This document shows positions 53,209-61,174 of a DNA stretch of 64,000 nt, piece after piece. The notes below the pieces were generated by a model. The model saw only the letters and a program-made list of their open reading frames with translations, had not been told where the DNA came from and did no database searches. Position 1 is the first letter of the stretch; each line of letters opens with the position of its first letter. The position numbers and the translations under genes were made by a program. Location of the stretch: NCBI RefSeq assembly GCF_018403245.1, contig NZ_BOSH01000005.1, forward strand, positions 186,001 through 250,000, in the 5' to 3' direction. Origin of the DNA: Paenibacillus sp. J2TS4. GTDB lineage: Bacteria > Bacillota > Bacilli > Paenibacillales > NBRC-103111.

Positions 53209-53269
53209 TCTTCCCTTATTCTATAGCTGCTCCCGTCTAATTAACAGGTGGGGGCTATTTGACGCTCAC

Positions 53270-53591
53270 AGTTGAGCTAAGTCTCCCACTAAAAGTACTC
53301 AAATACATCGTGACCTTACTATTTTTTTGAGCGAATACTGTCACCATCTCAGTCATTACGAATCATCAATAATAAGCACTCCACATGCGTCGAGTGTAAT
53401 GCCTAAGCCCCAATCTGTAGATTCAACATCGTAGCATCAACCTTCAACTCGACTCTTTGCTTTACCACTATCAATGATACGGTTCACCGCGCTGTCTGTA
53501 ACGGCTAAATTCTTAGGTATTAAACTAATATTGGGTATTTCATAAAAAAATAAATAGCCCCCTCATTATTATAGAGAGGACTCATTTCACA
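53270..53591 (-). repeat. Gap with degenerate gene relic (repeat family member)
   Basis: On the minus strand, 53520-53340 reads NLAVTDSAVNRIIDSGKAKS and later GLGITLDACGVLIIDD with one stop between. A related relic (VNRVIASGKAE) lies at 59130-59020, and part of it recurs at 13545-13625. The parent gene is not recognised. Nothing else is seen here. Confidence 0.4.
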
Positions 53592-54638
53592 TTAAAAGAC
53601 ACCAGTATCAAGAAATTCATACCCGGTTATTTCGGATGCAATTTCATTAATAAACTGATAGGGAGACTTTTGTATAAACTCTGTTACAATCCAATTATGC
53701 CTTCCTGATAAATACCCTCTTAGAATCATTGGATTATACCGTGATAGTTCACTTAATCGATGCATGGCAGCAAAAGACAGCGTTAGTGGACTCCTATTAA
53801 TCCACTTATCCCCATTTTGGCTACGCCTTATGTACCACTTTTTCTCCCCCTTTCCCACAATGGGTAGTACATGTTTTCTTACTTTATTATGATAAACTTC
53901 AAAAGGCGATAGGTTCTGTTTATTCTACCTAAAGCGCTTTTTCATCCGAATTACATAACGGTCAGAAATATTTGTAAGCCTCTCAAAATCCGGAGGCAAT
54001 TTATTAATAGTATGTCCATTCGCATATCGAGGATCTGGTTCAATTTCGGCTACAAACCAGCTTTGGGTGGACCCTGGTTTATTAACAAAGTGAGGGTCCT
54101 TTATTGGAATAAACAACTCAGGAACTGTTCTTGTTTCTGTATCATATGAAAGACAGTAAGCTCGATGAATATATGGAATATTATAGAATAGTTGATCAAG
54201 ATTATATTGATATTCGCCAGGCGTAATATGATCATCAATTAAACTACCCAGTGCTGCTAAAATACCTCTAGTTTTAAAGTTAACCTTCTCATCCTCTGTA
54301 TTAGGTCTTGCAGCTCTCTTTCCTGAGTAGTTGCCGGAAACTCCATGTTTTGTTGAGAAGACCTGTTTCTTAACAATGAGTAGAGTTTTAGCTGCATTTA
54401 GGAAACAGTAATAAAGCGGCAATGGAGCAGCAGTTGTCGGAAGTGATTTTGAACTAAGATAGAAGTTTTTAGCTTGTTCCCAATAAAACGAAGCCTCTAC
54501 TGTACTATTATTCCTCAACCATGACTCAACGAAGGTCCAAGGTTCACTTGCAAGAACCGTTTTTCCTTGAAAATTAGGTGATACTGCTGATGATCTGATA
54601 GTCAACAGCTTTCTTTTTAAGAAAATTGGTTTTGCCAA
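53592..54638 (-). pseudogene. YaaC-like protein interrupted by one in-frame TAG
   Basis: One 349-codon frame resembling the YaaC family: LASEPWTFVESWLR, then PLPLYYCFLNAAKTLLIVKK and KHGVSGNYSGK. A TAG at 53927-53925 stops it after residue 237 (MKKRFR). The same frame continues with conserved sequence (NKQNLSPFEVYHNKVRKHVL, then MHRLSELSRYNPMILRGYLS and IASEITGYEFLDTGVF) to the TAA at 53592. The internal GTG 53858 has no good ribosome-binding site. It lies 66 bp below the reverse-transcriptase gene, on the same strand. It could be nonsense decay, readthrough, or a split gene. Confidence 0.75.
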
Positions 54639-54704
54639 CGTTTTTCACTTCCTGATTTAGTAATTCATATCAATTTACGAATAATTCAACTTTGATTAAA
54701 AATA

Positions 54705-56084
54705 TTAAGAACCGTAAAATGAAGTGCTACCTTTTTTACCCACATCGGATGAAGTTGTTTCTACTGTAACTGAAATCATTCGTGCTTGTATCTTGTTCCA
54801 ATGCCTTTTAATTTGTCTATAAATCAAGCTTTCTACGGTATCAATCTCCTGAAACACAGCATGAGCTTTCTTAGCATAGGTAATAAAATTTCCATACCCC
54901 TTGTATCTTCTCCCGAGATGAGTATACAGAGAGTATAGTTTTTTCCTGCCAACATTTTTCCCCCTCTTGCTGCTCTTCTTATTAACGGAGGCTACCTTCT
55001 TATAAGCTCTATGGTAATATTTAAACAAACTCTTCTCTCTTAACAAGACTTTTGTTCCATCAAAGACAAATCCAAGATAATCGAGCTTGCCGGCGTTCTC
55101 ACATTGTATTTCCTTATAGATTCCCTTGTTGGAATAAAACAGGGTGTTCGTTTTGCCTTCGCCCATAGTTATTTTGTTATCTTTTACCGCTTCTCTGATG
55201 AATGAAATGTGATCAGTGATTTTATTTTCTTGACCTTTCTTAATGGGTAAAACGATAATAATATCGTCGCTGTATCTTCTATAAATTCCGCCCAACCCTG
55301 AAACATAAGTGTTCAAAACCTCATCAAAATCAATCGCATAAACATTGGCTAGTACCGCACTTATTGCTGTACCCTGGGGAATTCCGTAACCATAGGGATT
55401 ACATAAGATTGGCACCCGTTTACGAAACTCCCTAAATTCAGCAGGTGTATAGTACCTTTCCCTATTTTTACGGTCGCTTGACCACCCCTTGGACTGCTTA
55501 AGATCATTGATCAACAAGTCCTTTTCCACCCAATTAAACTTAGTAAGATGCTTAAAGACATTCCACCAGTCTGCCGGAAGCCTAGATTCTTCCCCTAAGA
55601 CTTTTTGTAGACGTTCTTTAAGCAGCTTATGATCGAGGTTATCAAAATATTTGGAGAAATCTGACACGAAGATAAACGCATGCTCTTGTATCGATATAAA
55701 TTTGATTACCTCAGCGGCAAAGTGGATATTACTTCTTCCCTCTTTATTATTACGGTAAGCAAGAGAAACATCGTTCAAACCTCTGTCATGACATGCTTTG
55801 TTGTACAGATAATTAAGGCTTTCACCATAGTATTTGAATATGTATCCATCCATATGGCTGGCATAATATATTTCTCGTTTCTTAGGATCGGATAGAAACT
55901 TCTCTTTCTTATACTTTCGAGTTGTAATTGTGTAATGAATAAAGGGATAGAAGCTATGTGAAGAGATATACATGGGGTTTTGAAGATTTTTTCTGACATT
56001 CTTAGTCACAGAGATTCGCTGGTCGAAATGGGGAAAAGGTTTTATTTCAAATTTGCATGGCAATTTCGCTTTTTTAGGTTTCAT
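54705..56084 (-). CDS. Reverse transcriptase of the UG/Abi (defence) type
   Basis: A 459-residue RNA-directed DNA polymerase. The N-terminal block (SLAYRNNKEGRSNIHFAAEV, 107-126) resembles UG/DRT-type enzymes. Motif A is FVSDFSKYFDNLDH (Asp142), motif B GYGIPQGTAISAVLANVYAI (231-250), motif C YRRYSDDIIIV (YSDD, 271-274) and motif E KLDYLGFVFDG. There is no maturase, HNH or integrase domain, so it is not a group II intron or retrotransposon enzyme. The C-terminus (about 360-459) is basic and helical. ATG 56084 has no clear Shine-Dalgarno. A stable hairpin and 650 bp without genes lie upstream. The exact class is not assignable by eye; DRT2-like is possible. Confidence 0.88.
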   Translation of the reverse strand: MKPKKAKLPCKFEIKPFPHFDQRISVTKNVRKNLQNPMYISSHSFYPFIHYTITTRKYKKEKFLSDPKKREIYYASHMDGYIFKYYGESLNYLYNKACHDRGLNDVSLAYRNNKEGRSNIHFAAEVIKFISIQEHAFIFVSDFSKYFDNLDHKLLKERLQKVLGEESRLPADWWNVFKHLTKFNWVEKDLLINDLKQSKGWSSDRKNRERYYTPAEFREFRKRVPILCNPYGYGIPQGTAISAVLANVYAIDFDEVLNTYVSGLGGIYRRYSDDIIIVLPIKKGQENKITDHISFIREAVKDNKITMGEGKTNTLFYSNKGIYKEIQCENAGKLDYLGFVFDGTKVLLREKSLFKYYHRAYKKVASVNKKSSKRGKNVGRKKLYSLYTHLGRRYKGYGNFITYAKKAHAVFQEIDTVESLIYRQIKRHWNKIQARMISVTVETTSSDVGKKGSTSFYGS

Positions 56085-56705
56085 TCTTATTGAGTGAGCT
56101 TAAAGGGCCATGGCACTGCAGCTGTTAGACCCTTTGAGCTTGAACTCCTTCCCGAGGCTGCGTCTCATTTAACTGGTATACTAGAGTTATAATAACAATA
56201 GCATTGTGGAATGGAGGTGACTTGGGATTGGTTCAATTAATCACGCTAGCCATCTCAGGTATCAGTCAGTTGTGCAAGGTTGCCCATGCGACACTTGACA
56301 AGAAGTCATCCACATCCCCATAGCCATATAATCTATGGGCAATATAATTATAGTAGATTAGTAGACAAAATTCAACCAATAAGTACCTTTTCTTCCAACC
56401 GCACTAGTCATAAATACTCGAATTTTGTTTCTTTTTTGGCCCAAGTTCTATGTCATTTTTTAACGGGTTTTCGCTCTACTGATTGGGTAACTGTCTTTCG
56501 ACTAGTATGATAGGTAAAAACCAGACAAGGGAATTGGTACAGTTGCGAGCGATGCGTGGCTCCCTAGCAATAATCTTCGGCAGTATTGACTTATCTCTAC
56601 TAAGTAGACATAACCCCATGAACTATAGCGAAGAGGCAATTTTTTATAATGATCATTAACAGGTTTAAGTATTACAAGGCGCATAAAGCTCGGGACAAAG
56701 ATAAA
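56085..56705 (-). ncRNA. Gene-free leader of the RT, candidate template ncRNA
   Basis: No convincing gene in about 620 bp. Directly above the RT start, an 11-bp stem with one mismatch pairs 56097-56107 with 56130-56140 around a loop holding CAGCTG. Further up is a CCCATAG/CTATGGG hairpin near 56315-56337. On the plus strand a 34-codon hydrophobic ORF starts at TTG 56222 after GGAGG, with TATAAT near 56188. It could be a small toxin or noise. Several UG/DRT enzymes use a structured RNA encoded just upstream, so this is the place to look. Confidence 0.4.
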
Positions 56706-56737
56706 ACATATCCGTCACCAGAAGGTGACGGATATGT
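56706..56737 (-). terminator. Terminator of the helicase/107-aa operon
   Basis: Perfect 14-bp stem (arms start ACATATCCGTCACC) with a 4-nt loop, then TTTATCTTTG on the minus strand, directly below the stop at 56739. It insulates the RT leader from the operon above. Confidence 0.9.
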
Positions 56738-56738
56738 C

Positions 56739-57062
56739 TCAGTTGCGAACTTTTGCAAACCGTTTCGTGTTTCTTATTTTAGATCTAAGCTTTTCAATTT
56801 CAACTATTCGATCAAAGATGACTTCTGATATTGCCCCAGATTCCATTACTAATTTCTGAAGGCAATCTTTGTTATCAAAGTAATAATTAAAGATCACTTG
56901 CTTTCCTTCCTCTACCTGGCAACAAGCTTCTACATGTAGCCCAATACCGTTATTAGAAAACTTCACATACTCATAGTTAGGCAACTTTGCATTTGCCAAA
57001 AGTTCATTAGGTGTGACTATATGCCCTTCTGTTAACGTGTAAAGCTCGTGGATGTGATCCAT
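56739..57062 (-). CDS. Small protein coupled to the SF2 helicase
   Basis: A 107-residue soluble protein, not recognised. It has a beta-rich centre (YEYVKFSNNGIGLHVEACCQ) and a basic helical C-terminus (EIEKLRSKIRNTKRFAKVRN) that could bind nucleic acid. Its ATG follows the helicase TAA with no gap, so translation is coupled and the two products are expected at fixed ratio. It is followed immediately by a strong terminator. Confidence 0.75.
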   Translation of the reverse strand: MDHIHELYTLTEGHIVTPNELLANAKLPNYEYVKFSNNGIGLHVEACCQVEEGKQVIFNYYFDNKDCLQKLVMESGAISEVIFDRIVEIEKLRSKIRNTKRFAKVRN

Positions 57063-58940
57063 TTAATTCCCTCCAAATTCAGACTCTAAAATCTGCTCCA
57101 TTACTTTATAAATGCCTTCGACTTGATCAAGCGCAGCAGAATACTCTTCTGGTCCCCATGATGCGCGAGCTCGATTTCCAACTGCTTCATTCACTCGATA
57201 TTCAAGATATATAGCTAACATTGCAGCATTATCAGCGGACTTTTCCGGTATCCAAGCGTATTTCCCACGAAATATTCGAGAGTTACTCAGCTCTTTGCCT
57301 TCCTTACGAATATTATATTTAATAATTAGCTCCGGAACCATCTCAATTTTAATTCGATCATCTAAATTTCGCTTCTTCCTAAAGATATATTTATCAGGTC
57401 TTAGGATTTTTTCAGCCGTTGATCCTTCTTCTTGTCTTCTAACCATCTGTAACAGAACATCATCTGGATAATCAGGGAGCAAATCCTTGAGCTTCCTTAG
57501 CTTTTCACGCTCTTCAGCAATCCTACGCTCCCGTTCTTTTAATAGCTCAGTATCTATAAAAGAATCTGTTACAAATTCTCCATCCCCGTCTTCCTGTACA
57601 TAACCAGTTTCTTTATTTATATTTCGATCAGTGATATTGCCGCCTTCTACAGTAGACCCACCACGCTCAATATATTTAATTACATCGCTCTTCTCCCGCT
57701 CTTTTCTGTAAAATTCCCAAAGCTCTTCGAGTCCTAGCTCTTGATGGTGCACAACCGCCGCGATATTATCCTCTTCATTCACAACCTCATCAGGATCAAT
57801 TGAACGAAGTACCCTGCCTATGAACTGCTCGTAAGGTAACCTTGAACGAAATGGTCTAAATATGGCAGCTACAGATAAATACTTGTGATCATATCCTTCA
57901 CCTAATTTGGCCACGTGTATTACTACCTCAACCTTATGGTTTTCAATAGCATTTAAACCAGCGGCAAGCGTATCCTTGGGCAGTTTGCTATGAATTACCG
58001 CAACTTTCATTCCAGATTCTTCATATATGGCTTGAATCTGTTCAGCATGATATATACTACATGCAACTGCAATAATTTTATGAGGTATGCCAGTTACTCT
58101 CTTACGCTCAAGGATATCAATACTTTCTTTAACGACTTTTAAACTACAGTCTTTTGAATAGGCAACGGAACGGGATATCCAGTCTTCCTCCTTTAATCCC
58201 ATATCTCGAATTTGATCAACGGAGTACAAAGTATCGTCCTTACGATCAATTGTCAGATACAATGCATCAGGAATATATTTGACTCTTTCCAGTGATTTTA
58301 TATATCCCTTTGCCATTGCTTTACTCAGAGGATATTTGTATACGTATTTCCCCTCGATCACTTCACCATCGGAGCGGAACGGAGTCCCTGTTAATTTAAT
58401 GACTTTCGCTGAAGAAAAGTACTCCAAGGTCTTCTCCCATGTTGGGGCTGTTGAATGATGAGCCTCATCAATTATAATCATATCAAAGTAATCGGAAGGA
58501 ACTCTTTTAACAAGGGCTTTGTCCAATCTCTCTTGAAGCTTATGAATATTCAATATAACTATATTAGCTTCGTCCAACGCCCATTTAGAGGTTGCACTAT
58601 CGTATTCAATAACTGCGGGAAGATCATTAAATTTGCTAAATATGTTCCGCGCCATCCAGAAATTCTTTGGATGCTCGGGGTCAAGAGAATCAAGCACTGC
58701 ATCTTTTATGACCAATTGAGGTGTTATAATTAACACCCTTCCCAATGAATTTCCATACGGTATTAAGCCCATAACTCCTGTTTTCCCTACACCAGTGGGG
58801 AGAACAACAATAGCATGCTCACGACTATTTTGAACAGTAAGATGATCGTAAACGGCTTTATACGCCTCAATCTGCGGCTCCCTTAAGCCATCATTTGACT
58901 CAATATTAGGTATCGACTCAAGAAAATAATTTTGATTCAT
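57063..58940 (-). CDS. SF2 DEAD/DEAH-box helicase, type III Res-like
   Basis: A 625-residue helicase. Motif Q/I region: LREPQIEAYKAVYDHL and VVLPTGVGKTGVMGLIPYG near 46-60. Motif II IIIDEAHHSTAPTW near 155, motif III KLTGTPFRSDG. The second RecA domain contains GEGYDHKYLSVAAIF and the motif VI EQFIGRVLRSIDPD. A charged coiled coil (TELLKERERRIAEEREKLRK) and a C-terminal domain of about 130 residues follow. No nuclease is seen. AGGGGA precedes ATG 58940. It forms a two-gene operon with the 107-aa protein inside a defence-rich area. Confidence 0.9.
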   Translation of the reverse strand: MNQNYFLESIPNIESNDGLREPQIEAYKAVYDHLTVQNSREHAIVVLPTGVGKTGVMGLIPYGNSLGRVLIITPQLVIKDAVLDSLDPEHPKNFWMARNIFSKFNDLPAVIEYDSATSKWALDEANIVILNIHKLQERLDKALVKRVPSDYFDMIIIDEAHHSTAPTWEKTLEYFSSAKVIKLTGTPFRSDGEVIEGKYVYKYPLSKAMAKGYIKSLERVKYIPDALYLTIDRKDDTLYSVDQIRDMGLKEEDWISRSVAYSKDCSLKVVKESIDILERKRVTGIPHKIIAVACSIYHAEQIQAIYEESGMKVAVIHSKLPKDTLAAGLNAIENHKVEVVIHVAKLGEGYDHKYLSVAAIFRPFRSRLPYEQFIGRVLRSIDPDEVVNEEDNIAAVVHHQELGLEELWEFYRKEREKSDVIKYIERGGSTVEGGNITDRNINKETGYVQEDGDGEFVTDSFIDTELLKERERRIAEEREKLRKLKDLLPDYPDDVLLQMVRRQEEGSTAEKILRPDKYIFRKKRNLDDRIKIEMVPELIIKYNIRKEGKELSNSRIFRGKYAWIPEKSADNAAMLAIYLEYRVNEAVGNRARASWGPEEYSAALDQVEGIYKVMEQILESEFGGN

Positions 58941-59019
58941 CTATTGTTCCCCTTTTAAAATGTTTTGTGTATAATTCGACATCCGCCTCCATCTTCCTTC
59001 TTTTAACAGGTTTGTATGT

Positions 59020-59130
59020 TGATTCGAAGCCTAAATCACTGCTCCATACGCTCCTAAATGAGCACATAGCACTGAAGCTTCAACCTGCAGCTCAATCCTC
59101 TGCTTTACCACTAGCGATGACACGGTTCAC
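59020..59130 (-). repeat. Degenerate gene relic, second large copy
   Basis: Reads VNRVIASGKAE, then in a shifted frame VEASVLCAHLGAYGAV. It is related to 53340-53520. It lies in the 267-bp gap above the helicase. Confidence 0.35.
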
Positions 59131-59207
59131 CACACCATAAATAAAAAAACGAGATTGTTATTTCTTTTTCAACTGTGCTTCATCAATATACTAACCTTCC
59201 TCCATCA

Positions 59208-60041
59208 TTAACCCATCTCCGCTATTCGCGCGGCTTCATCCGCGAGCCCCATTTTAATCATTTCTTCCGTAACTATGGAGCACAACGGCTCGTCATCACG
59301 CAAAATATAATTTAGCTGAATATCCCTAAACAGCGCAAGTTTCGAAGCTTTAGGCGCGGTGTCCAGGAAATCCCTTAGCCGATCCAAATCAGGGGCTAAG
59401 TTCTTATCAACCGGGAACGGCACATGCTTCTCTCCTTCCTCCAACCGGGCGATAACCCCTAATCCGTCCTGAGTCTGAAAGGTAATCTGCTTTTGCCGCT
59501 GAAGACCGATTTCCTGAACGTACCTATACGGATTATCGATCTCGGGCATGGGGATCACCTCCATTAACCGCCGGATGATATCCTGACGTACTTTCTCTTC
59601 CGCTTCCGATGGCCGATATGGAGAGTTGGCGGCCTCTTCGGCCCAACGCCGCTTGGTCGCTATGTAATCCTCTTCGCTTTGGAACCAGTTGTAAAACAAT
59701 GCTCCATCTGTCAGATTAACGCGAAGAAATTCTCTCAGGCTGCCCGCTACAATTTTGGTGGGACAATCGAAATCCATTGGCGAAACGCAAACAATGGGCG
59801 CTGCTTCAAGGCGATCTGCGGAGCCATAATCCGTAAGGAAGCCATAGTGAATGCCGTCTACACCGATATTTCCAAAAATGATCACATCACTTGGCGTGTT
59901 GAAATATCGGAAATTCTCATCCCGGACAAGGTAAAAATTCAGAGCATTATAAAAAGGCTCCGATCCTCCAATCTCCTTTTTAAAATCGATAAGCTTTTCC
60001 AAAGTTGGAGGTATGTCGTACTTTCCAAAATTTATACACAT
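59208..60041 (-). CDS. Hypothetical protein, possibly SMI1/KNR4 (SUKH)-like
   Basis: A 277-residue soluble protein. The first 130 residues (LEKLIDFKKEIGGSEPFYNA, VIIFGNIGVDGIHYGFLTDY, PIVCVSPMDFDCPTKIVAGS) have the look of a SUKH/SMI1 domain, a fold common in immunity proteins, followed by a helical C-terminal half. The assignment is by resemblance only. The gene is less AT-rich than the RT and helicase genes. It is alone between two gaps. Confidence 0.6.
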   Translation of the reverse strand: MCINFGKYDIPPTLEKLIDFKKEIGGSEPFYNALNFYLVRDENFRYFNTPSDVIIFGNIGVDGIHYGFLTDYGSADRLEAAPIVCVSPMDFDCPTKIVAGSLREFLRVNLTDGALFYNWFQSEEDYIATKRRWAEEAANSPYRPSEAEEKVRQDIIRRLMEVIPMPEIDNPYRYVQEIGLQRQKQITFQTQDGLGVIARLEEGEKHVPFPVDKNLAPDLDRLRDFLDTAPKASKLALFRDIQLNYILRDDEPLCSIVTEEMIKMGLADEAARIAEMG

Positions 60042-60367
60042 AAATAAAATCTCACCACTTTTTCGATAATTTTACTAAGCAGACTTTTTGGAAAACTACC
60101 AGTGGCTCAAGCAAAGCGATTGGCCATGTACGTATTGTTCAGATCGATTGCCATTTGATCCTCCTTCGCTTTCTCCGTTACATTACAGCAGCCTTGTTCC
60201 GATTTCAGGCAATGTCCACGCGTTGACAGAACGCCAGGCCAGGCATTCCCCACAAACCGGTATGTATCCATAGAATAATAACTCGAACACACGATAAGAA
60301 GCTTATTCCACAATCTAGGATTACACCTTCCCTAATTTCCATCTTCGCAAATATTTTTCTAAGAAAT
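60042..60367 (-). other. 326-bp gap with a possible truncated gene start
   Basis: A strong AAGGAGG lies 6 nt above ATG 60154, but the frame encodes only 15 residues (MAIDLNNTYMANRFA, stop 60107). It may be the 5' stub of a deleted gene or a tiny peptide. Nothing else is recognised. Confidence 0.3.
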
Positions 60368-61156
60368 TCAGATCGATTTACTCCCCCCAAACCAACTTTC
60401 TTCTCTGTAATATTTAATTAGTCTATTTTCCTTTGGATAATAAATATAGGCAGGTAAAACTAACTCATTCTTTTTAACTGTTACATGACTCATCACATGT
60501 CTTTCATTATCCAGTGCGTAAATAAAGCATAGTTTCGTGAGTACTTTTTCTATTAAGGCATCATGAATAGCCTCAACTTTAACGGCAGCAATGGAAGGCT
60601 TGGCGATATACTTCAAAGTATTTATCGATAACAATATTAGTGCTGTATAAATTATATAAATAACCGTTATGTAACCAACCAAAAAATCACTCGTTACTTT
60701 TTCAGGTAAATGTAAAATAGAGTAAGATACATTGGTTAACATCAATGAAAACAATAAAGGGTATGGTATTTTCGGAATAATGACATGCATAAGATTATTT
60801 AAAAATTCCTTTTTGAAAAACTTTACAATATTAAAATACAAACTTATTAATCCTGTTGTTACAGTTGTTATTATTAATACTGGAAAACTAATAAAGAACA
60901 GTATTCCAGCTAGTTTAGAAAACAGGGGATTATTGGTATCCAATAGAAGAACAGGTACATTCACACCTAACACCAACAAAATACATATTATTAAAACCTC
61001 ACCAAAACTTTCCCATGTTTTCTTGTCGTACTCAGTTACATGGTTTTCTAATTCATTTCTGTTCAAAACTCTATTAAAAAATTTTATTATTCCTATAATT
61101 GCTGTTATCGCAGGCAACGCACTTAATATTTTTATTCCTTCTAAAATTCCTTCCAC
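60368..61156 (-). CDS. Membrane protein of the McrBC-like operon
   Basis: A 262-residue protein with about five hydrophobic segments (GEVLIICILLVLGVNVPVLL, LAGILFFISFPVLIITTVTT, LLFSLMLTNVSYSILHL, GYITVIYIIYTALILLSINT) and a cytosolic C-terminal domain of about 80 residues. No family recognised. GTG 61156 has GGGGGA upstream and lies 18 bp below the DUF2357 nuclease, so it is the third gene of that operon. A membrane effector or anchor role is possible. It is AT-rich. Confidence 0.65.
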   Translation of the reverse strand: MEGILEGIKILSALPAITAIIGIIKFFNRVLNRNELENHVTEYDKKTWESFGEVLIICILLVLGVNVPVLLLDTNNPLFSKLAGILFFISFPVLIITTVTTGLISLYFNIVKFFKKEFLNNLMHVIIPKIPYPLLFSLMLTNVSYSILHLPEKVTSDFLVGYITVIYIIYTALILLSINTLKYIAKPSIAAVKVEAIHDALIEKVLTKLCFIYALDNERHVMSHVTVKKNELVLPAYIYYPKENRLIKYYREESWFGGSKSI

Positions 61157-61174
61157 ACCTATCCCCCTTTTCCC

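Larger units (their letters stand above)
50804..53269 (+). mobile_element. IS66-family insertion sequence, decayed
   Basis: Terminal repeats GTAAGCGTCAAA (50804) and GTGAGCGTCAAA (reverse complement of 53258-53269) match at 11 of 12 positions and enclose tnpA, tnpB and tnpC in the usual order. Length is 2466 bp. No 8-bp target duplication is visible. tnpA and tnpC are broken. Confidence 0.88.

Noticed and set aside
52501..53927. Amber recoding in the host (TAG read as an amino acid)
   Set aside because: Only two cases, one in a dead transposase that also has a frameshift. Ordinary nonsense mutation is simpler, and no suppressor tRNA is seen.
54705..56084. Group II intron or diversity-generating retroelement
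   Set aside because: The RT has no maturase or HNH part, no domain V-like hairpin follows, and no template/variable repeat pair is visible near it.
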